A stretch of 64,000 nt of DNA from Sinomicrobium soli. Its GTDB lineage: Bacteria > Bacteroidota > Bacteroidia > Flavobacteriales > Flavobacteriaceae. Positions within the stretch are counted from its first letter, which is position 1, and each line of letters starts with the position of its first letter. A program made the position numbers and the translations under genes. A model generated the notes under the pieces. The model was given only the letters and a program-made list of their open reading frames with translations, was not told where the DNA came from and made no database searches. Positions 8,866 to 18,948 of this stretch are shown here, in pieces. The stretch lies in assembly GCF_003285545.1 (NCBI RefSeq), contig NZ_QLNV01000007.1, positions 186,001 to 250,000 on the forward strand, in the 5' to 3' direction.

Positions 8866-10347
8866 TCAATACCCCGGATTTTGTTTTACGACATTTCCCC
8901 CGGCCTCGATAGTATTTCCGTCTATGGGCAGAATATACTTATCAGGATCTGTTGCCGAAGGTTTTATCGCAGTGATATCCAGACCGTCGACAAAGTGATA
9001 CCGTACCAGGTCGAACCATTCTTCTCCCATCTCGGTTCCGAATTCCACGTATTTTTCTATCCGCACGGCTGTCAGGAACTGCTCCGGTGTAATAGTGGCA
9101 GGGTATATTTCAAACCCATCTCCCCCGGTAGAAGTAGCCCCGACACGTATACGTACCGCATTCAGTGCTTCCAGGGCTTCTGTCGTCACACTGTTATTAC
9201 CCCGTACAGCCGCTTCGGCATAAATAAGGTAAACCTCAGCCATTCTGAGGTGATAGACCATTTCATACTGGTCGCCATTCTCCGCATTTCCCTTGTAAGT
9301 ATCAATACCCATAATGTCGGCATCGAATGTTGTTGACGTTATTCTTTCGCCATCATGAGTAATGTCCTGACCTCCTACCGTCATCGATTGTTCCCCGAAA
9401 GTAATATAGCCGGGGGCAATCGATGCCCAGAATCCTGTAAAGTTTCCCATACCAACTCCGGCCTGTGGCTCTCCCTTCGAGGCAAAGAGAATTTCAGGAC
9501 TATCGAACAAGGCCGGGGTAGAGTGGTCTGTGAAGATACCGGCATAATCTGCAGCCAGGGCAAAATCTGGTCCGGAACTTTCAATAACTGCTCCGGCCAG
9601 TGAAGCCGCAGCAGCATAATCACCCTTGTAGAGCAATACTTTGGCTTTTAACCCCCTGGCATAGGTTTTATTCACATAATATTTTGCCCTTAAATCTGGA
9701 GCCCCTGCAATGGCTTCATCCAGATCGGCAATAATAGCGTCATAAACCTCGGTTACGGTATTTCGCGGAAATGCTTCATCCGACCTTGCCGGTTCTGTTC
9801 TCAAGGTAATGCCATACTCCGATGTGGTATCGTAAAACTGTCCGAAAAGACGCAGGAGGTAAAAATTTGCAGTGGCCCTCACGGCTCTGGTTTCGGCCAG
9901 TATTTCCGTTTTCCGGTTCGGGGTCGTAAACGCATTTTCCGAAAGTACCTCGACTTTTTCAATGAGCCAATTACAACGATTAACAATATCGTACATACAC
10001 GTATAAACTCCCAGCCCGGATGTGGCCCCTATGGCTATGGGGTTGTTATTTACATATCCCAGAACCTCAGCAGTGTTATTAAACAACGAATTATTGATCA
10101 TACTCCCACTCATCAGGGAAGGGACCAGGTATATTTCAGGGATACCTCCGGAAGAACTCCGCTGGCGAAAGCCGGAATAGACTCCTGCCAGGGCCAGCTC
10201 TGCACTGGCTTCATCCACAATGGCCTTATCTGCATCCAGGGCATAATTGGGTTCATAATCGTCCAGGTCCTTTGCCAGTTCACACGATGACAGGCTCATG
10301 ATAAGCGTCCCTGTCACAGTGGCATATATATATTTTAATATTTTCAT
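8866..10347 (-). CDS. SusD/RagB family surface lipoprotein
   Basis: 493 residues with a lipoprotein signal (MKILKYIYATVTGTLIMSLSSC cut at SSC). The SusD features are visible: 'IVDEASAELALAGVYSGF', TPR-like helices (RAVRATANFYLLRLFGQFYD), and a C-terminal block 'YHLRMAEVYLIYAEAAVRG' with 'RIEKYVEFGTEMGEEWFDLV'. SusD lids the SusC barrel on the cell surface and captures the substrate. The gap to the SusC stop is 19 bp, so the two are co-transcribed. Confidence 0.97.
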   Translation of the reverse strand: MKILKYIYATVTGTLIMSLSSCELAKDLDDYEPNYALDADKAIVDEASAELALAGVYSGFRQRSSSGGIPEIYLVPSLMSGSMINNSLFNNTAEVLGYVNNNPIAIGATSGLGVYTCMYDIVNRCNWLIEKVEVLSENAFTTPNRKTEILAETRAVRATANFYLLRLFGQFYDTTSEYGITLRTEPARSDEAFPRNTVTEVYDAIIADLDEAIAGAPDLRAKYYVNKTYARGLKAKVLLYKGDYAAAASLAGAVIESSGPDFALAADYAGIFTDHSTPALFDSPEILFASKGEPQAGVGMGNFTGFWASIAPGYITFGEQSMTVGGQDITHDGERITSTTFDADIMGIDTYKGNAENGDQYEMVYHLRMAEVYLIYAEAAVRGNNSVTTEALEALNAVRIRVGATSTGGDGFEIYPATITPEQFLTAVRIEKYVEFGTEMGEEWFDLVRYHFVDGLDITAIKPSATDPDKYILPIDGNTIEAGGNVVKQNPGY

Positions 10348-10366
10348 TTATCTGTTTTTTAACGGG

Positions 10367-13300
10367 TTACAGGCTTAGTCTTGCTCCTATGGTAAAGGTT
10401 CTCATCTGCGGATAGAAGATACCTTCATCGCTCATCAGGTCCATGGTAGCTCCTCCTCTCTGGGGAGATACACTTTCCGGGTCTATGCCCGGATATCTGG
10501 TAATCGTAATCAGATTGTTACCGCTAACCGAAAGCTGTATATTGCTGATTCCGGTATTGGCCAGCCAGCTTTTGGGAAAGTTATAGGCTATCGATGCCGA
10601 CCTCAGCCGGATATATGAAGCGTCTCTCACATTCCTGCTGGTCACCAAATGCGTCTGCGATCCTACCCGGGCATATTCGGCACCGGTATTTTCAGGGGTC
10701 CAGGTATCAAATACATCGGTGGTTACATTGTTGAAAGCCTCGACAAAGGCAAACTGGTCAGCTCCCCTCCTCCATACCTTGTCATTACCTTTTACAAAAT
10801 TAAAGTTGAATCCGAAATCAAAGTTCTTATAGGATATACTATTGTTCCATCCCCCGAAAAAATCGGGATTGATATCCCCCAACGGGGTCCGGTCGGCGTT
10901 GGTAATCTCTCCATCTCCGTCCATATCCCTGTAAATATAATCACCGGGCTGCACCAGGCCGCTATAGTAATTGCCGTCCGGAGCCCCGGCGTTGAGGGCA
11001 TCGATCTCTTCCGGAGTCTGTGCAATAGATACCACGTCGTATCCAAGGGTTACCCCCACAGACTCTCCCTCTACAATCCCTGCACTGCCATAGGCAGAAG
11101 TGGCACCACCATGTAACGCATCTACATTGTTATTTACAAAAGATATGTTGAACGATGAGTTCCACCTCCATTGCGACGACCTGATGATATCACCGCCCAG
11201 TGCAAATTCCCATCCCTTGTTCGAAACGTCGGCAATATTGGCATTCCAGTACGAAGAACCCGTCTGGGCCGGAATGGGAACCATTAAAATTATACCGCTG
11301 GTCTTCTTATCGAAATACACAATCTCGCCGCTGAGCCTGTTATTGAACATGCCAAATTCAAGTCCCAGGTCTAACTGGTCGGTCTGTTCCCACCTGATCC
11401 CGGAATTCGGGACTCCTTCCACCACAATCCCGTTAATGCCATCATAAAAAGAGTCGCTATTGCCCATGGCACGGTAATATGACAGATAGGTAAAGGCAGG
11501 CAGGTTATCTAAACCGGTACGTCCCAGGCTGGCCCTTAATTTCAACTGATCCAGCCAGCTACTGCTGCCCTTTAAAAAATCTTCATGATGTATGTTCCAC
11601 GCCAGTGCCCCGGAAGGGAAAAATCCCCACTGGTTATCCGGGCCAAATTTTACAGAGCCGTCATAACGTGCCGTAAAGGTAGCCAGGTATTTATCTTTAT
11701 AATTGTAATTCACTCTTCCGAATACGGAATTCAATGCAGTTTCACTAACATCACTGTTTGCATTTACAAAATCATTGGCCGAATTGATGTCAGTCAACAC
11801 TTCATCATCCGGGAAACCTGCATACTTCTGTGATTCGAGATCAAGCCTATAGTGGTCCCAGGAAACCCCTGCCACGGCATCTATGGTATGCGCCTCAGCA
11901 AAGGTTTTGTTAAAGTTCAGCGTGTTGGACCAGGAAGTACTTATCCCTGAATTGTGTTGCACATTGAGTAGAGCCCCTTCGGTACCATCATAAATTCCCC
12001 ACAAGGCTTCGCGGGTGAACGACGGACTAAATTCAGAAGTTCTGTCATTCGTCAGGTTTATACTCAATTGTGATCTGAATTTCAGGTGGTCCAGGATCTT
12101 GTATTCTCCATAGATATTTCCCAGTACATTGCGGGAAACAGCCTTGTTTCTTACTTTTCCGGCATCACCTACCGGATTTCTGAGTATAAACCCCCTGCTC
12201 GCCGGTGAGGTAGAATAGGTCCCGTCTTCATTGAACACCGGCAGATCCGGTCGGAAAAATGCGCCCGACGAAAGACTGATAAGTCCTGAACGCTTGTTAA
12301 TGGCATGGTTATAACTGAAATGGGTTCCTGCTTTCAACCTTTCCGTAATATCGACATCAAGGCTCGTTGTAAAACTGTACCTCGTAAATTTATTGCCCAG
12401 CATAACACCTTCCTGATCTGCAACTCTCCCGGATACCAGGTAATTCACCTTAGACGTTCCACCGGAAATGCTCAGGTCGTATTGATTCCAGATAGCATTG
12501 TGGTTAACGATCTTGTCCTGCCAGTCGGTATCGGCGTCACTAAGATCTATTTCCCCGTCCAGTCCCTGCGCAGTAATAAACTCACGGAACTGGTCTCCGT
12601 TCAATACATCATAAGTATTGGCAGGATTCTGAATAGTTGTACTATACGAGAAATCAAGTTTAGCCTTCTGGTTGCGTCTGCCGCGTTTTGTTGTAATCAG
12701 CACCACCCCGTTGGCAGCACGGGAACCGTAGATGGCAGCAGCCGAAGCATCTTTTAATACGTCTACCCGCTCTACATCTGCCGGATTGATAGAGAGCAAC
12801 GGATTTTCCCGGTTGCCAAAAACCCCGATACTTCCCACTTTTTCAAATTGCGGGTTCATCACAACGGGTACTCCGTCAATCACATACAAAGGCTGGTTAT
12901 CACCTGTAAGCTGGCTCAGCCCCCTGATATGTACTATCGCTCCACTACCGGGGCCTCCCGATTGTGAAGAGACATATACCCCGGGGATCTTTCCCACAAG
13001 GGCCCTTTCCACAGTTTGCGCCTTGATCTGCTCTATATCCTTCGAGTCTATAGATCCTACCGAACCGGTGAGATCCTTCTTTTTTGTAGTTCCATACCCC
13101 ACCACCATAACTTCTTCAAGGGCACTTACTTCTTCCTTTAAAACAATATTGTAAACGGTCTGCTCCGCAGTGATCTCAAGATAGGTAAACTCATAACCAA
13201 GTCCCGTTACCACGAGGAAGTAACCCGGTTCTGCCTCCAGGGAAAAACTACCTTCGAGATCGGTGGAGGTCCCCCTTATGACAAACTCCCTGTCAATGCG

Positions 13301-13789
13301 TTTACTACTGGGTTCCACATTGGTTACATATACCGTAATTCCCCCTATAGGCATCCCGTCTTCACCGGTAATGGTTCCCGCAATCTGGAGTGACTGCGGT
13401 ATGTTATATTCTTCCGGAATAGCCTCTTTTCGCTTTACTATAATTGTATTGTCTACAAAATCGTAATAATAGTGAATCGGTTCCAGCCCCATACGCAGCA
13501 GGTCTCCGGCAATCATCACCCCTTTACTGACTTTGACCAGAGGAGCATCCTTTATGGCATCATGCCGGTAAATAAACTTATAATCGGTTTGATACTCTAT
13601 CAGATTAAATATCTGTTCGACAGATAAGGTCATATCCGCATCTATCTTTATTCTTGCATTCTGTGAAAATCCGTGATACGATCCCAGACTGAATGCCACG
13701 GTACAGTAAAGAAAAATTAAAGTTTTCATCGCAAATAGCAGAACTTTTCCCCCGCCGGGGAGAGGTACCCTCTTCCGTTTTATTTTCAT
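10367..13789 (-). CDS. SusC/RagA family TonB-linked outer-membrane importer
   Basis: 1140 residues: signal region, an STN domain (about residues 45-115, 'MTLSVEQIFNLIEYQTDYKF'), a carboxypeptidase-regulatory-like beta domain (~130-215), the SusC motif VMVVGYGTTKKKDLTGSV, a plug with 'LYVIDGVPVV' and 'VLKDASAAAIYGSRAANGV', and a long barrel ending ...TFTIGARLSL. The STN domain marks it as a signalling receptor that talks to FecR, whose gene lies upstream on the same strand. With SusD, TlpA and M16 genes downstream, import of peptides or small proteins is a reasonable inference; no glycoside hydrolase is present. Confidence 0.97.
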   Translation of the reverse strand: MKIKRKRVPLPGGGKVLLFAMKTLIFLYCTVAFSLGSYHGFSQNARIKIDADMTLSVEQIFNLIEYQTDYKFIYRHDAIKDAPLVKVSKGVMIAGDLLRMGLEPIHYYYDFVDNTIIVKRKEAIPEEYNIPQSLQIAGTITGEDGMPIGGITVYVTNVEPSSKRIDREFVIRGTSTDLEGSFSLEAEPGYFLVVTGLGYEFTYLEITAEQTVYNIVLKEEVSALEEVMVVGYGTTKKKDLTGSVGSIDSKDIEQIKAQTVERALVGKIPGVYVSSQSGGPGSGAIVHIRGLSQLTGDNQPLYVIDGVPVVMNPQFEKVGSIGVFGNRENPLLSINPADVERVDVLKDASAAAIYGSRAANGVVLITTKRGRRNQKAKLDFSYSTTIQNPANTYDVLNGDQFREFITAQGLDGEIDLSDADTDWQDKIVNHNAIWNQYDLSISGGTSKVNYLVSGRVADQEGVMLGNKFTRYSFTTSLDVDITERLKAGTHFSYNHAINKRSGLISLSSGAFFRPDLPVFNEDGTYSTSPASRGFILRNPVGDAGKVRNKAVSRNVLGNIYGEYKILDHLKFRSQLSINLTNDRTSEFSPSFTREALWGIYDGTEGALLNVQHNSGISTSWSNTLNFNKTFAEAHTIDAVAGVSWDHYRLDLESQKYAGFPDDEVLTDINSANDFVNANSDVSETALNSVFGRVNYNYKDKYLATFTARYDGSVKFGPDNQWGFFPSGALAWNIHHEDFLKGSSSWLDQLKLRASLGRTGLDNLPAFTYLSYYRAMGNSDSFYDGINGIVVEGVPNSGIRWEQTDQLDLGLEFGMFNNRLSGEIVYFDKKTSGIILMVPIPAQTGSSYWNANIADVSNKGWEFALGGDIIRSSQWRWNSSFNISFVNNNVDALHGGATSAYGSAGIVEGESVGVTLGYDVVSIAQTPEEIDALNAGAPDGNYYSGLVQPGDYIYRDMDGDGEITNADRTPLGDINPDFFGGWNNSISYKNFDFGFNFNFVKGNDKVWRRGADQFAFVEAFNNVTTDVFDTWTPENTGAEYARVGSQTHLVTSRNVRDASYIRLRSASIAYNFPKSWLANTGISNIQLSVSGNNLITITRYPGIDPESVSPQRGGATMDLMSDEGIFYPQMRTFTIGARLSL

Positions 13790-13969
13790 AAATTTGTGGT
13801 TTGTTAGTTAAACTTTGGTTTTAATTGACGTATCTAAGGAATGAAGCCACGCCCGTGGAAAGATGTTGGCTTTGTTCCTTTTTTTATTTTCTTTTGTTTT
13901 ACAAACGGTTTAAATATTATTCTTTTCGGCAAGCTCAGGACATTGACATTGCCTCTGGTTCTGACAGGT

Positions 13970-15130
13970 TTATTTTACGATCAGGGTTTTGTGTTCCATC
14001 CGGAAACTGACTTCCCCGGTACGCTCTATATTTTTCAGCAGGCCATTGATATTTTCAAAACGGTTCAGAATTCCCGAAAACACTATTCCCTTTTTATCTT
14101 CCGTTTCGAATTTCACGTCCAGGTCATACCACCTGGATAAGATCTTCATCATCTCTTCGAGGGACATTTCGTGAAATACAAAAAGACCGTTTTTCCAGGC
14201 TACTTCCGTGGTGGTATTCACCTCGGTGATCTCCAGGATATCCTTTCCCGTTTCGGTTACCGACTGTTGCCCCGCAAGCATCGTTTCCTTCAGGGTACCC
14301 TTGCGCACTGCTACCTTTCCTTCTACCAATGTGGTCAATATCCGGTTCTCATTCCGGTAGGCCTTTATATTAAATTCCGTCCCCAGCACTTCCACGGTCT
14401 GACTGCCCGTCTTTACCCGGAAGGACCTGTTCCCGTGATAGATACTTTTCGAAACATCGAAATAGGCTTCTCCATACTCCAGTTCCACTTCCCGTGGCCG
14501 GTCACCGATAAAATGTACCGGGTATTTTAACCTGGATTCGGAATTCAGCCACACCCCGGTACTGTCCGGAAGCTGCACATAAAACTGTCCGCCCCTGGGT
14601 ACCGTGAGATAATTAAATGACGGGGCACCGGTACCTGCCGGTGTATTTCCCGAATAGACCAGGCTTTTCCCGTCACTCCTCACCTTATCCGTAGTAAACC
14701 CGCTCCCCTGTTCCAGCACAACATTGCGTCCGTCCTGCAGGGTCAATACGGCCTTATCCATTCCCGGGGGAACCGTGGCGACCGTATTTACTTTATCACT
14801 TTCGCTATTCCCGGAAACATCGTTCCGGAAAAGGAACGGAAGCAATACTAACAACAGGACCGCGGCAGCTACGGCAGCATACCTGGTATATCCTACCCGC
14901 CGTCTGGCTATCGCCTGTTCCTTTTCCTTTTTTATCACAGCGCGCAGTTTTTTTCCGGCTTCGAGATGGTCATAGTCGTCCATAAGATCGTCCAGGGTAT
15001 AATTCAATTCTATATACGACCTGAACACTTTGTCATTGACAGGGTCTTTCAGGTATTCCTCCAGTTGCTCCAGCTCTTCCACCGTAATGGACCGGGTGAT
15101 GTATTTGATGATCAAGTGCTCTGATGACAT
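13970..15130 (-). CDS. FecR family anti-sigma factor
   Basis: 386 residues. The cytoplasmic N-terminus (MSSEHLIIKYITRSITVEEL) is followed by one membrane segment at about residues 102-120 (AAVAAAVLLLVLLPFLF), a FecR domain (GGQFYVQLPDSTGVWLNSES, then FRVKTGSQTVEVLGTEFNI) and a DUF4974-like C-terminus (HEMSLEEMMKILSRWYDLDV). It controls the adjacent divergent ECF sigma factor and responds to the STN-bearing SusC downstream (180-bp gap). The sigma gene is on the opposite strand here, unlike the collinear arrangement at 1-2.1 kb. Confidence 0.95.
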   Translation of the reverse strand: MSSEHLIIKYITRSITVEELEQLEEYLKDPVNDKVFRSYIELNYTLDDLMDDYDHLEAGKKLRAVIKKEKEQAIARRRVGYTRYAAVAAAVLLLVLLPFLFRNDVSGNSESDKVNTVATVPPGMDKAVLTLQDGRNVVLEQGSGFTTDKVRSDGKSLVYSGNTPAGTGAPSFNYLTVPRGGQFYVQLPDSTGVWLNSESRLKYPVHFIGDRPREVELEYGEAYFDVSKSIYHGNRSFRVKTGSQTVEVLGTEFNIKAYRNENRILTTLVEGKVAVRKGTLKETMLAGQQSVTETGKDILEITEVNTTTEVAWKNGLFVFHEMSLEEMMKILSRWYDLDVKFETEDKKGIVFSGILNRFENINGLLKNIERTGEVSFRMEHKTLIVK

Positions 15131-15287
15131 GGGATCCTCTGTTTCCTCTTTTCTTTACTGCTATGACGAATTCCGTTTCCAACACCACTACGTTATTTGT
15201 GTTTTTTTCTTAATTTTGGTAAAAACTTTTCCCTGAAGCCTTCAAATCCCTGTATTTCATTGAATATAATCTGTTAAAAAGCATTTT

Positions 15288-15896
15288 TTGAAAGCCGACT
15301 TTAATGATAATCATCAATTGATCTCAGCCCTGAAACAAGGGGATGAGAAAGCATATGTATATCTCATGGAGAAATACTATCGCAGGTTGTGTATTTATGC
15401 CAACAGCCTGACGAATGACCGCCTGGCTGCCGAAGATATCATCCAGAATGTTTTTGTACGGTTATGGCGAAGGAGGCATCTTCTTACGATACAGACCTCC
15501 CTGAAAAGTTTTTTGTACAAGTCGGTCTACAACGAATACATAGATCAGCACAGAAAAAATACGGCCTTGTTAAACACGGAAAAACGCTATATAAAACACC
15601 TCCATGAGATCATAGATACCGAAGATACCGAAGACAGCCAAAAACTGGTAAAACGGGTATTTGAAGCAGTACAGGACCTTCCTCCCAAATGCAGGGAAAT
15701 ATTCCTGCTGAGCAAAAAGAACGGACTGACCAATGTGGAAATCGCCGAATATCTCAACATCTCATCCAATACCGTGGAAAACCAGATCAGTAAGGCTTTC
15801 CGGATCTTAAGGAAAGAACTCAAAAACTGTTTTCACACGCTATTCCTGTTACTTCCGGGAGCAAAAAAAAGGATGATACGCCACCTGAAGGTGTAA
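15288..15896 (+). CDS. ECF RNA polymerase sigma factor (FecI-like)
   Basis: 202 residues starting at a TTG (15288); no ATG lies upstream in frame near it, and starting at the first internal ATG (15366) would delete the first conserved helix. Region 2 reads ALKQGDEKAYVYLMEKYYRR, then RLAAEDIIQNVFVRLW; region 4 reads VQDLPPKCREIFLLSKKNGL, then NVEIAEYLNISSNTVENQIS. It is divergent from the FecR gene across 157 bp and should drive the SusC/SusD locus. Its stop is 30 bp from the end of a converging TonB receptor gene. Confidence 0.92.
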   Translation: MKADFNDNHQLISALKQGDEKAYVYLMEKYYRRLCIYANSLTNDRLAAEDIIQNVFVRLWRRRHLLTIQTSLKSFLYKSVYNEYIDQHRKNTALLNTEKRYIKHLHEIIDTEDTEDSQKLVKRVFEAVQDLPPKCREIFLLSKKNGLTNVEIAEYLNISSNTVENQISKAFRILRKELKNCFHTLFLLLPGAKKRMIRHLKV

Positions 15897-15925
15897 GGAA
15901 AACAAGAGACCGGATCATATTCATA

Positions 15926-18484
15926 TTACCTGAATTCATATTTAAGGGTTACCCCATAAGTCACCGGGTCTCCCAGTACCGCAGCATAATGCCCGGCGCT
16001 TCCGCCGGCAGGCAGCAACTGTTCGTAATAGTCCTTGTCCAGTATATTCCTGCCCCATACAAACACAGAAAGCCCTTCAACCGCCCGAAAACCGGCCCTG
16101 GCATTGAAAATGCCGTAACCCGGGACGTTGAGATACCTTGAAGGTGACGGACTGGAAGAAAACCCGGAACGGAAAAAGGAATCGAAACCAAAGAAAAAGG
16201 TACCGTTTTGTCTCCAGAAGTCCACGGAAGCAGAGGTAAGTTCCCCGCCGAGGGAACCGGCCCACCTGGAAATCCCGGGAAGCCGTCCGCCGGAAACATC
16301 TTTAAAGGCTTGTTCTCCACCCACCTCTTCCAGGGGAACCGGGGCATTTTCGAACTTCACGTATTTCCCTTCAGTATAGGCTGCAGCGCCGAAAAAAGAA
16401 AAATGTTCGCCGAAATAAACATTGCCTTCCAGTTCTGCTCCCCTTACCCTTACCTTATCGGCATTGGAAAGGTAACCCCGGTTTACCCCCAGTTCAGGAG
16501 TCTGGACCACGGTCTGGAAATCTTTTATTGAAGTGTTATACGCCGTAAAATTCAAAGACGCATTGGGTGCGGGTTTGGATTTGAACCCCACTTCGAAATG
16601 TGTGACGTATTCCGGTTCCACCTCGGCAAGATCGAGAAGGGGTTCCCCGTTTTCGGTGGGTAACCCACCAAGGTTTACCCCTATCGGTTTATAGGCCGTG
16701 GAGAAAGTACCGTAAGCATTAAAAGAGCTGACAGGTTGATATTTCAAGGTCAGCTGACCGGAAAAATTGGTGTTGTTCACATCGGTAGTAAACTGCTGGT
16801 CGGAGTATACCCGGTCCTTCAGTGCGAGAAGATCAGGGTCATCGGTCTCCAGTCCGCCATAGGTCTCCCTTTTGTAATCTACATCCTTGGTATCGTAATT
16901 AAACCTTATCCCGGGCAGTACGTGAAATACCTCACTGACCTCCCAGTCGATATTGGCAAATACAGCGCCGCTGAAGCTTTTCAGCCTGTTGGTGGTCTTA
17001 ATGCCGTAGCCCTCCAGAAGTCCGGGTGTCTGCCATAGGGGATCCTGTGTATTCTGTGCAAACCGCCACTGTGCCGCACCGGATTCCTGGGTATGCACGG
17101 GATCGGATTTCAGGTCCTGCCACAGTACAAAAACACCGAGTACGGCACTCAAGCGGGACGAAATTTCACCGGCATAACGGATCTCCTGCGACCACTGATC
17201 GTGCCTTGAAGGGGCCTGGGAGAGGTTCAGTACCGGAAGCCCGGTAAAATCGCGGTCGTTGGAGGGGCCCCAGTTCCAGTAACGCCAGGCCGTGGTAGAG
17301 GTGAGTGTTCCCCCGGCAAAATGGAAATCGGCATTGACAGACAGGCCGCCAAGCTGGTTCAGCGAACGCCAGGGCGTGTCGTGATCTATAACGCGATCGA
17401 ACGGGTTCCGGCCCGGCAATTCGTAATCCAGGTCGGCAATGATCTGGTCGAACTGCCGGAATTCCGGACGCTGTGTTCTGACCACCCCGGCAAAGACCTG
17501 GGCATAACCATTGGGCTTCTGGCTCGATATGTCCCCGATAAGGGTAATGTCTATATCTTCATTGGGGGTAAACAGCAGCTGCCCGCGAAAACCTATGTTG
17601 TTAAGCGTATTGACGTGTTCATCCCGCGCCACATTGTAAATGGTACCGTTTCGATGCGTACCGGAAAACGATATCCTTCCGGCCAGCTTGTCCGCGATCA
17701 ACCCACCGGTTACCGAGCTTTTCGCCTGTACAAAACCGTATTTACCAAAGCTGGTCTCAAAGCTGGAAGACGGATCGAAAGACGCTTTCCGGGTGGTGAT
17801 GTTAAACGCTCCGGCGGTAGTATTTTTCCCGAAAAGCGTTCCCTGCGGGCCGCGGAGTACCTCGATCCGGTCTATATCGATAAAATCGAGCGTGGTCACC
17901 GCCGGGCGGGCATAATACACCCCGTCGACATAAAAGCCCACCCCGGGATCGATACCGTCATTGGTAAGCCCGAAAGTAGATCCCAGTCCGCGGATATTTA
18001 AGGTGGTATTCCGGGGATTGGAGGAATAAAGCTGTACCGTGGGCACCAGTTCCTTGACCCGGTTGACGTTAAAGGCCCCGGTTTCCTCTATTTTTCCACC
18101 TCCCACTACAGACACCGGAATGGGAACCTCCAGGGCCGTCTCATCTCTCCGCCTTGCCGATACGACCACTTCAGCCAGAAAAGCAGAGGACGGAGACAGG
18201 CCTACCGACAGGAATTCTTCCCTGCTTACCGTTAATTCCCTGGATTGATACCCGAGATAGGAAAACTGCAGGCGAAGCGGATAGTTTCCTGTAAATTTCA
18301 GGGAAAAAACGCCGTTAAAATCTGTCGTGGTCCCTTCGGTGCTCCCCCTTACCTTTATGGTGGCGCCGGGCAAAGGCTGCCCGTCGCCGGCATCGACCAC
18401 CTTTCCTTCTATATACTGCTGCCCGAATGAAACAGACAACCCGGCAAACAGGATTGCGTAAATAAGTGTAAAAATCTTTCTCAT
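15926..18484 (-). CDS. TonB-dependent outer-membrane receptor (CarboxypepD_reg-plug-barrel)
   Basis: 852 residues with signal peptide (MRKIFTLIYAILFAGLSVSFGQ), a carboxypeptidase-regulatory-like domain (YIEGKVVDAGDGQPLPGATI), then the plug with 'AEVVVSARRRDETALEVPI' and RIEVLRGPQGTLFGKNTTAG, and a barrel ending VTYGVTLKYEFR. There is no STN domain and no SusD partner, so it is not an ordinary SusC. The plug most resembles receptors for small hydrophobic or siderophore-like ligands, but the substrate cannot be read from sequence. It stands alone, convergent with the sigma gene. Confidence 0.95.
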   Translation of the reverse strand: MRKIFTLIYAILFAGLSVSFGQQYIEGKVVDAGDGQPLPGATIKVRGSTEGTTTDFNGVFSLKFTGNYPLRLQFSYLGYQSRELTVSREEFLSVGLSPSSAFLAEVVVSARRRDETALEVPIPVSVVGGGKIEETGAFNVNRVKELVPTVQLYSSNPRNTTLNIRGLGSTFGLTNDGIDPGVGFYVDGVYYARPAVTTLDFIDIDRIEVLRGPQGTLFGKNTTAGAFNITTRKASFDPSSSFETSFGKYGFVQAKSSVTGGLIADKLAGRISFSGTHRNGTIYNVARDEHVNTLNNIGFRGQLLFTPNEDIDITLIGDISSQKPNGYAQVFAGVVRTQRPEFRQFDQIIADLDYELPGRNPFDRVIDHDTPWRSLNQLGGLSVNADFHFAGGTLTSTTAWRYWNWGPSNDRDFTGLPVLNLSQAPSRHDQWSQEIRYAGEISSRLSAVLGVFVLWQDLKSDPVHTQESGAAQWRFAQNTQDPLWQTPGLLEGYGIKTTNRLKSFSGAVFANIDWEVSEVFHVLPGIRFNYDTKDVDYKRETYGGLETDDPDLLALKDRVYSDQQFTTDVNNTNFSGQLTLKYQPVSSFNAYGTFSTAYKPIGVNLGGLPTENGEPLLDLAEVEPEYVTHFEVGFKSKPAPNASLNFTAYNTSIKDFQTVVQTPELGVNRGYLSNADKVRVRGAELEGNVYFGEHFSFFGAAAYTEGKYVKFENAPVPLEEVGGEQAFKDVSGGRLPGISRWAGSLGGELTSASVDFWRQNGTFFFGFDSFFRSGFSSSPSPSRYLNVPGYGIFNARAGFRAVEGLSVFVWGRNILDKDYYEQLLPAGGSAGHYAAVLGDPVTYGVTLKYEFR

Positions 18485-18599
18485 TATTACTTTGTTTATA
18501 TAACTATTCCTATATGAATAATATGTTTTTATGTTTAAAATTACCGGAACAACAGGTACCGGGACCCTTCATATCATACCGGGTGGACGGCATCGGTTG

Positions 18600-18670
18600 G
18601 TGCCCCGAGCGGAATCGAACCGCTGTAAAAGCTTTTGCAGAGCTTCACCTCGCCACTCGGACACGGGGCA
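18600..18670 (-). tRNA. tRNA-Cys (GCA anticodon)
   Basis: The minus strand folds as a cloverleaf: acceptor TGCCCCG/CGGGGCA, perfect anticodon stem AAGCT/AGCTT around loop CTGCAAA (anticodon GCA), and T arm AGCGG-TTCGATT-CCGCT. Read strictly, the acceptor ends in a T1-A72 pair with C at position 73, whereas tRNA-Cys normally has G1-C72 and U73. The body is otherwise normal, so it may still function, or the acceptor end may have diverged. Confidence 0.9.
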
Positions 18671-18866
18671 ATTACTTCCCTGAATATCATCTCTCCAATC
18701 AATTATACTACCGTTATACCCGAATATCAGCACCACAGGCTCCTTCACTTCTCCTGTGTGCCAACAACACGCAAATATATAAATCAATAATTAAACTACA
18801 AAACCTATAGATGAAATAGGAATTAAATATTCAAAGTGATATTTCCACCGGGGAAACTTCAAAAAA

Positions 18867-18892
18867 GGACCCTCATGTCAATTAACGGGTCC
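18867..18892. terminator. Inverted repeat, terminator-like, upstream of Rrf2 gene
   Basis: GGACCC (18867-18872) and GGGTCC (18887-18892) form a perfect 6-bp stem with a 14-nt loop, preceded by six A and followed by AATTTTTTTT. It lies between the divergent tRNA-Cys and Rrf2 genes. It could stop read-through toward either gene, act as an attenuator in the Rrf2 leader, or be a protein-binding palindrome. The rest of 18671-18948 holds nothing recognisable. Confidence 0.5.
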
Positions 18893-18948
18893 AATTTTTT
18901 TTGAGTAGCTTAACTTATCTTCTTATTATTGCATATATTTCAGGGAAT

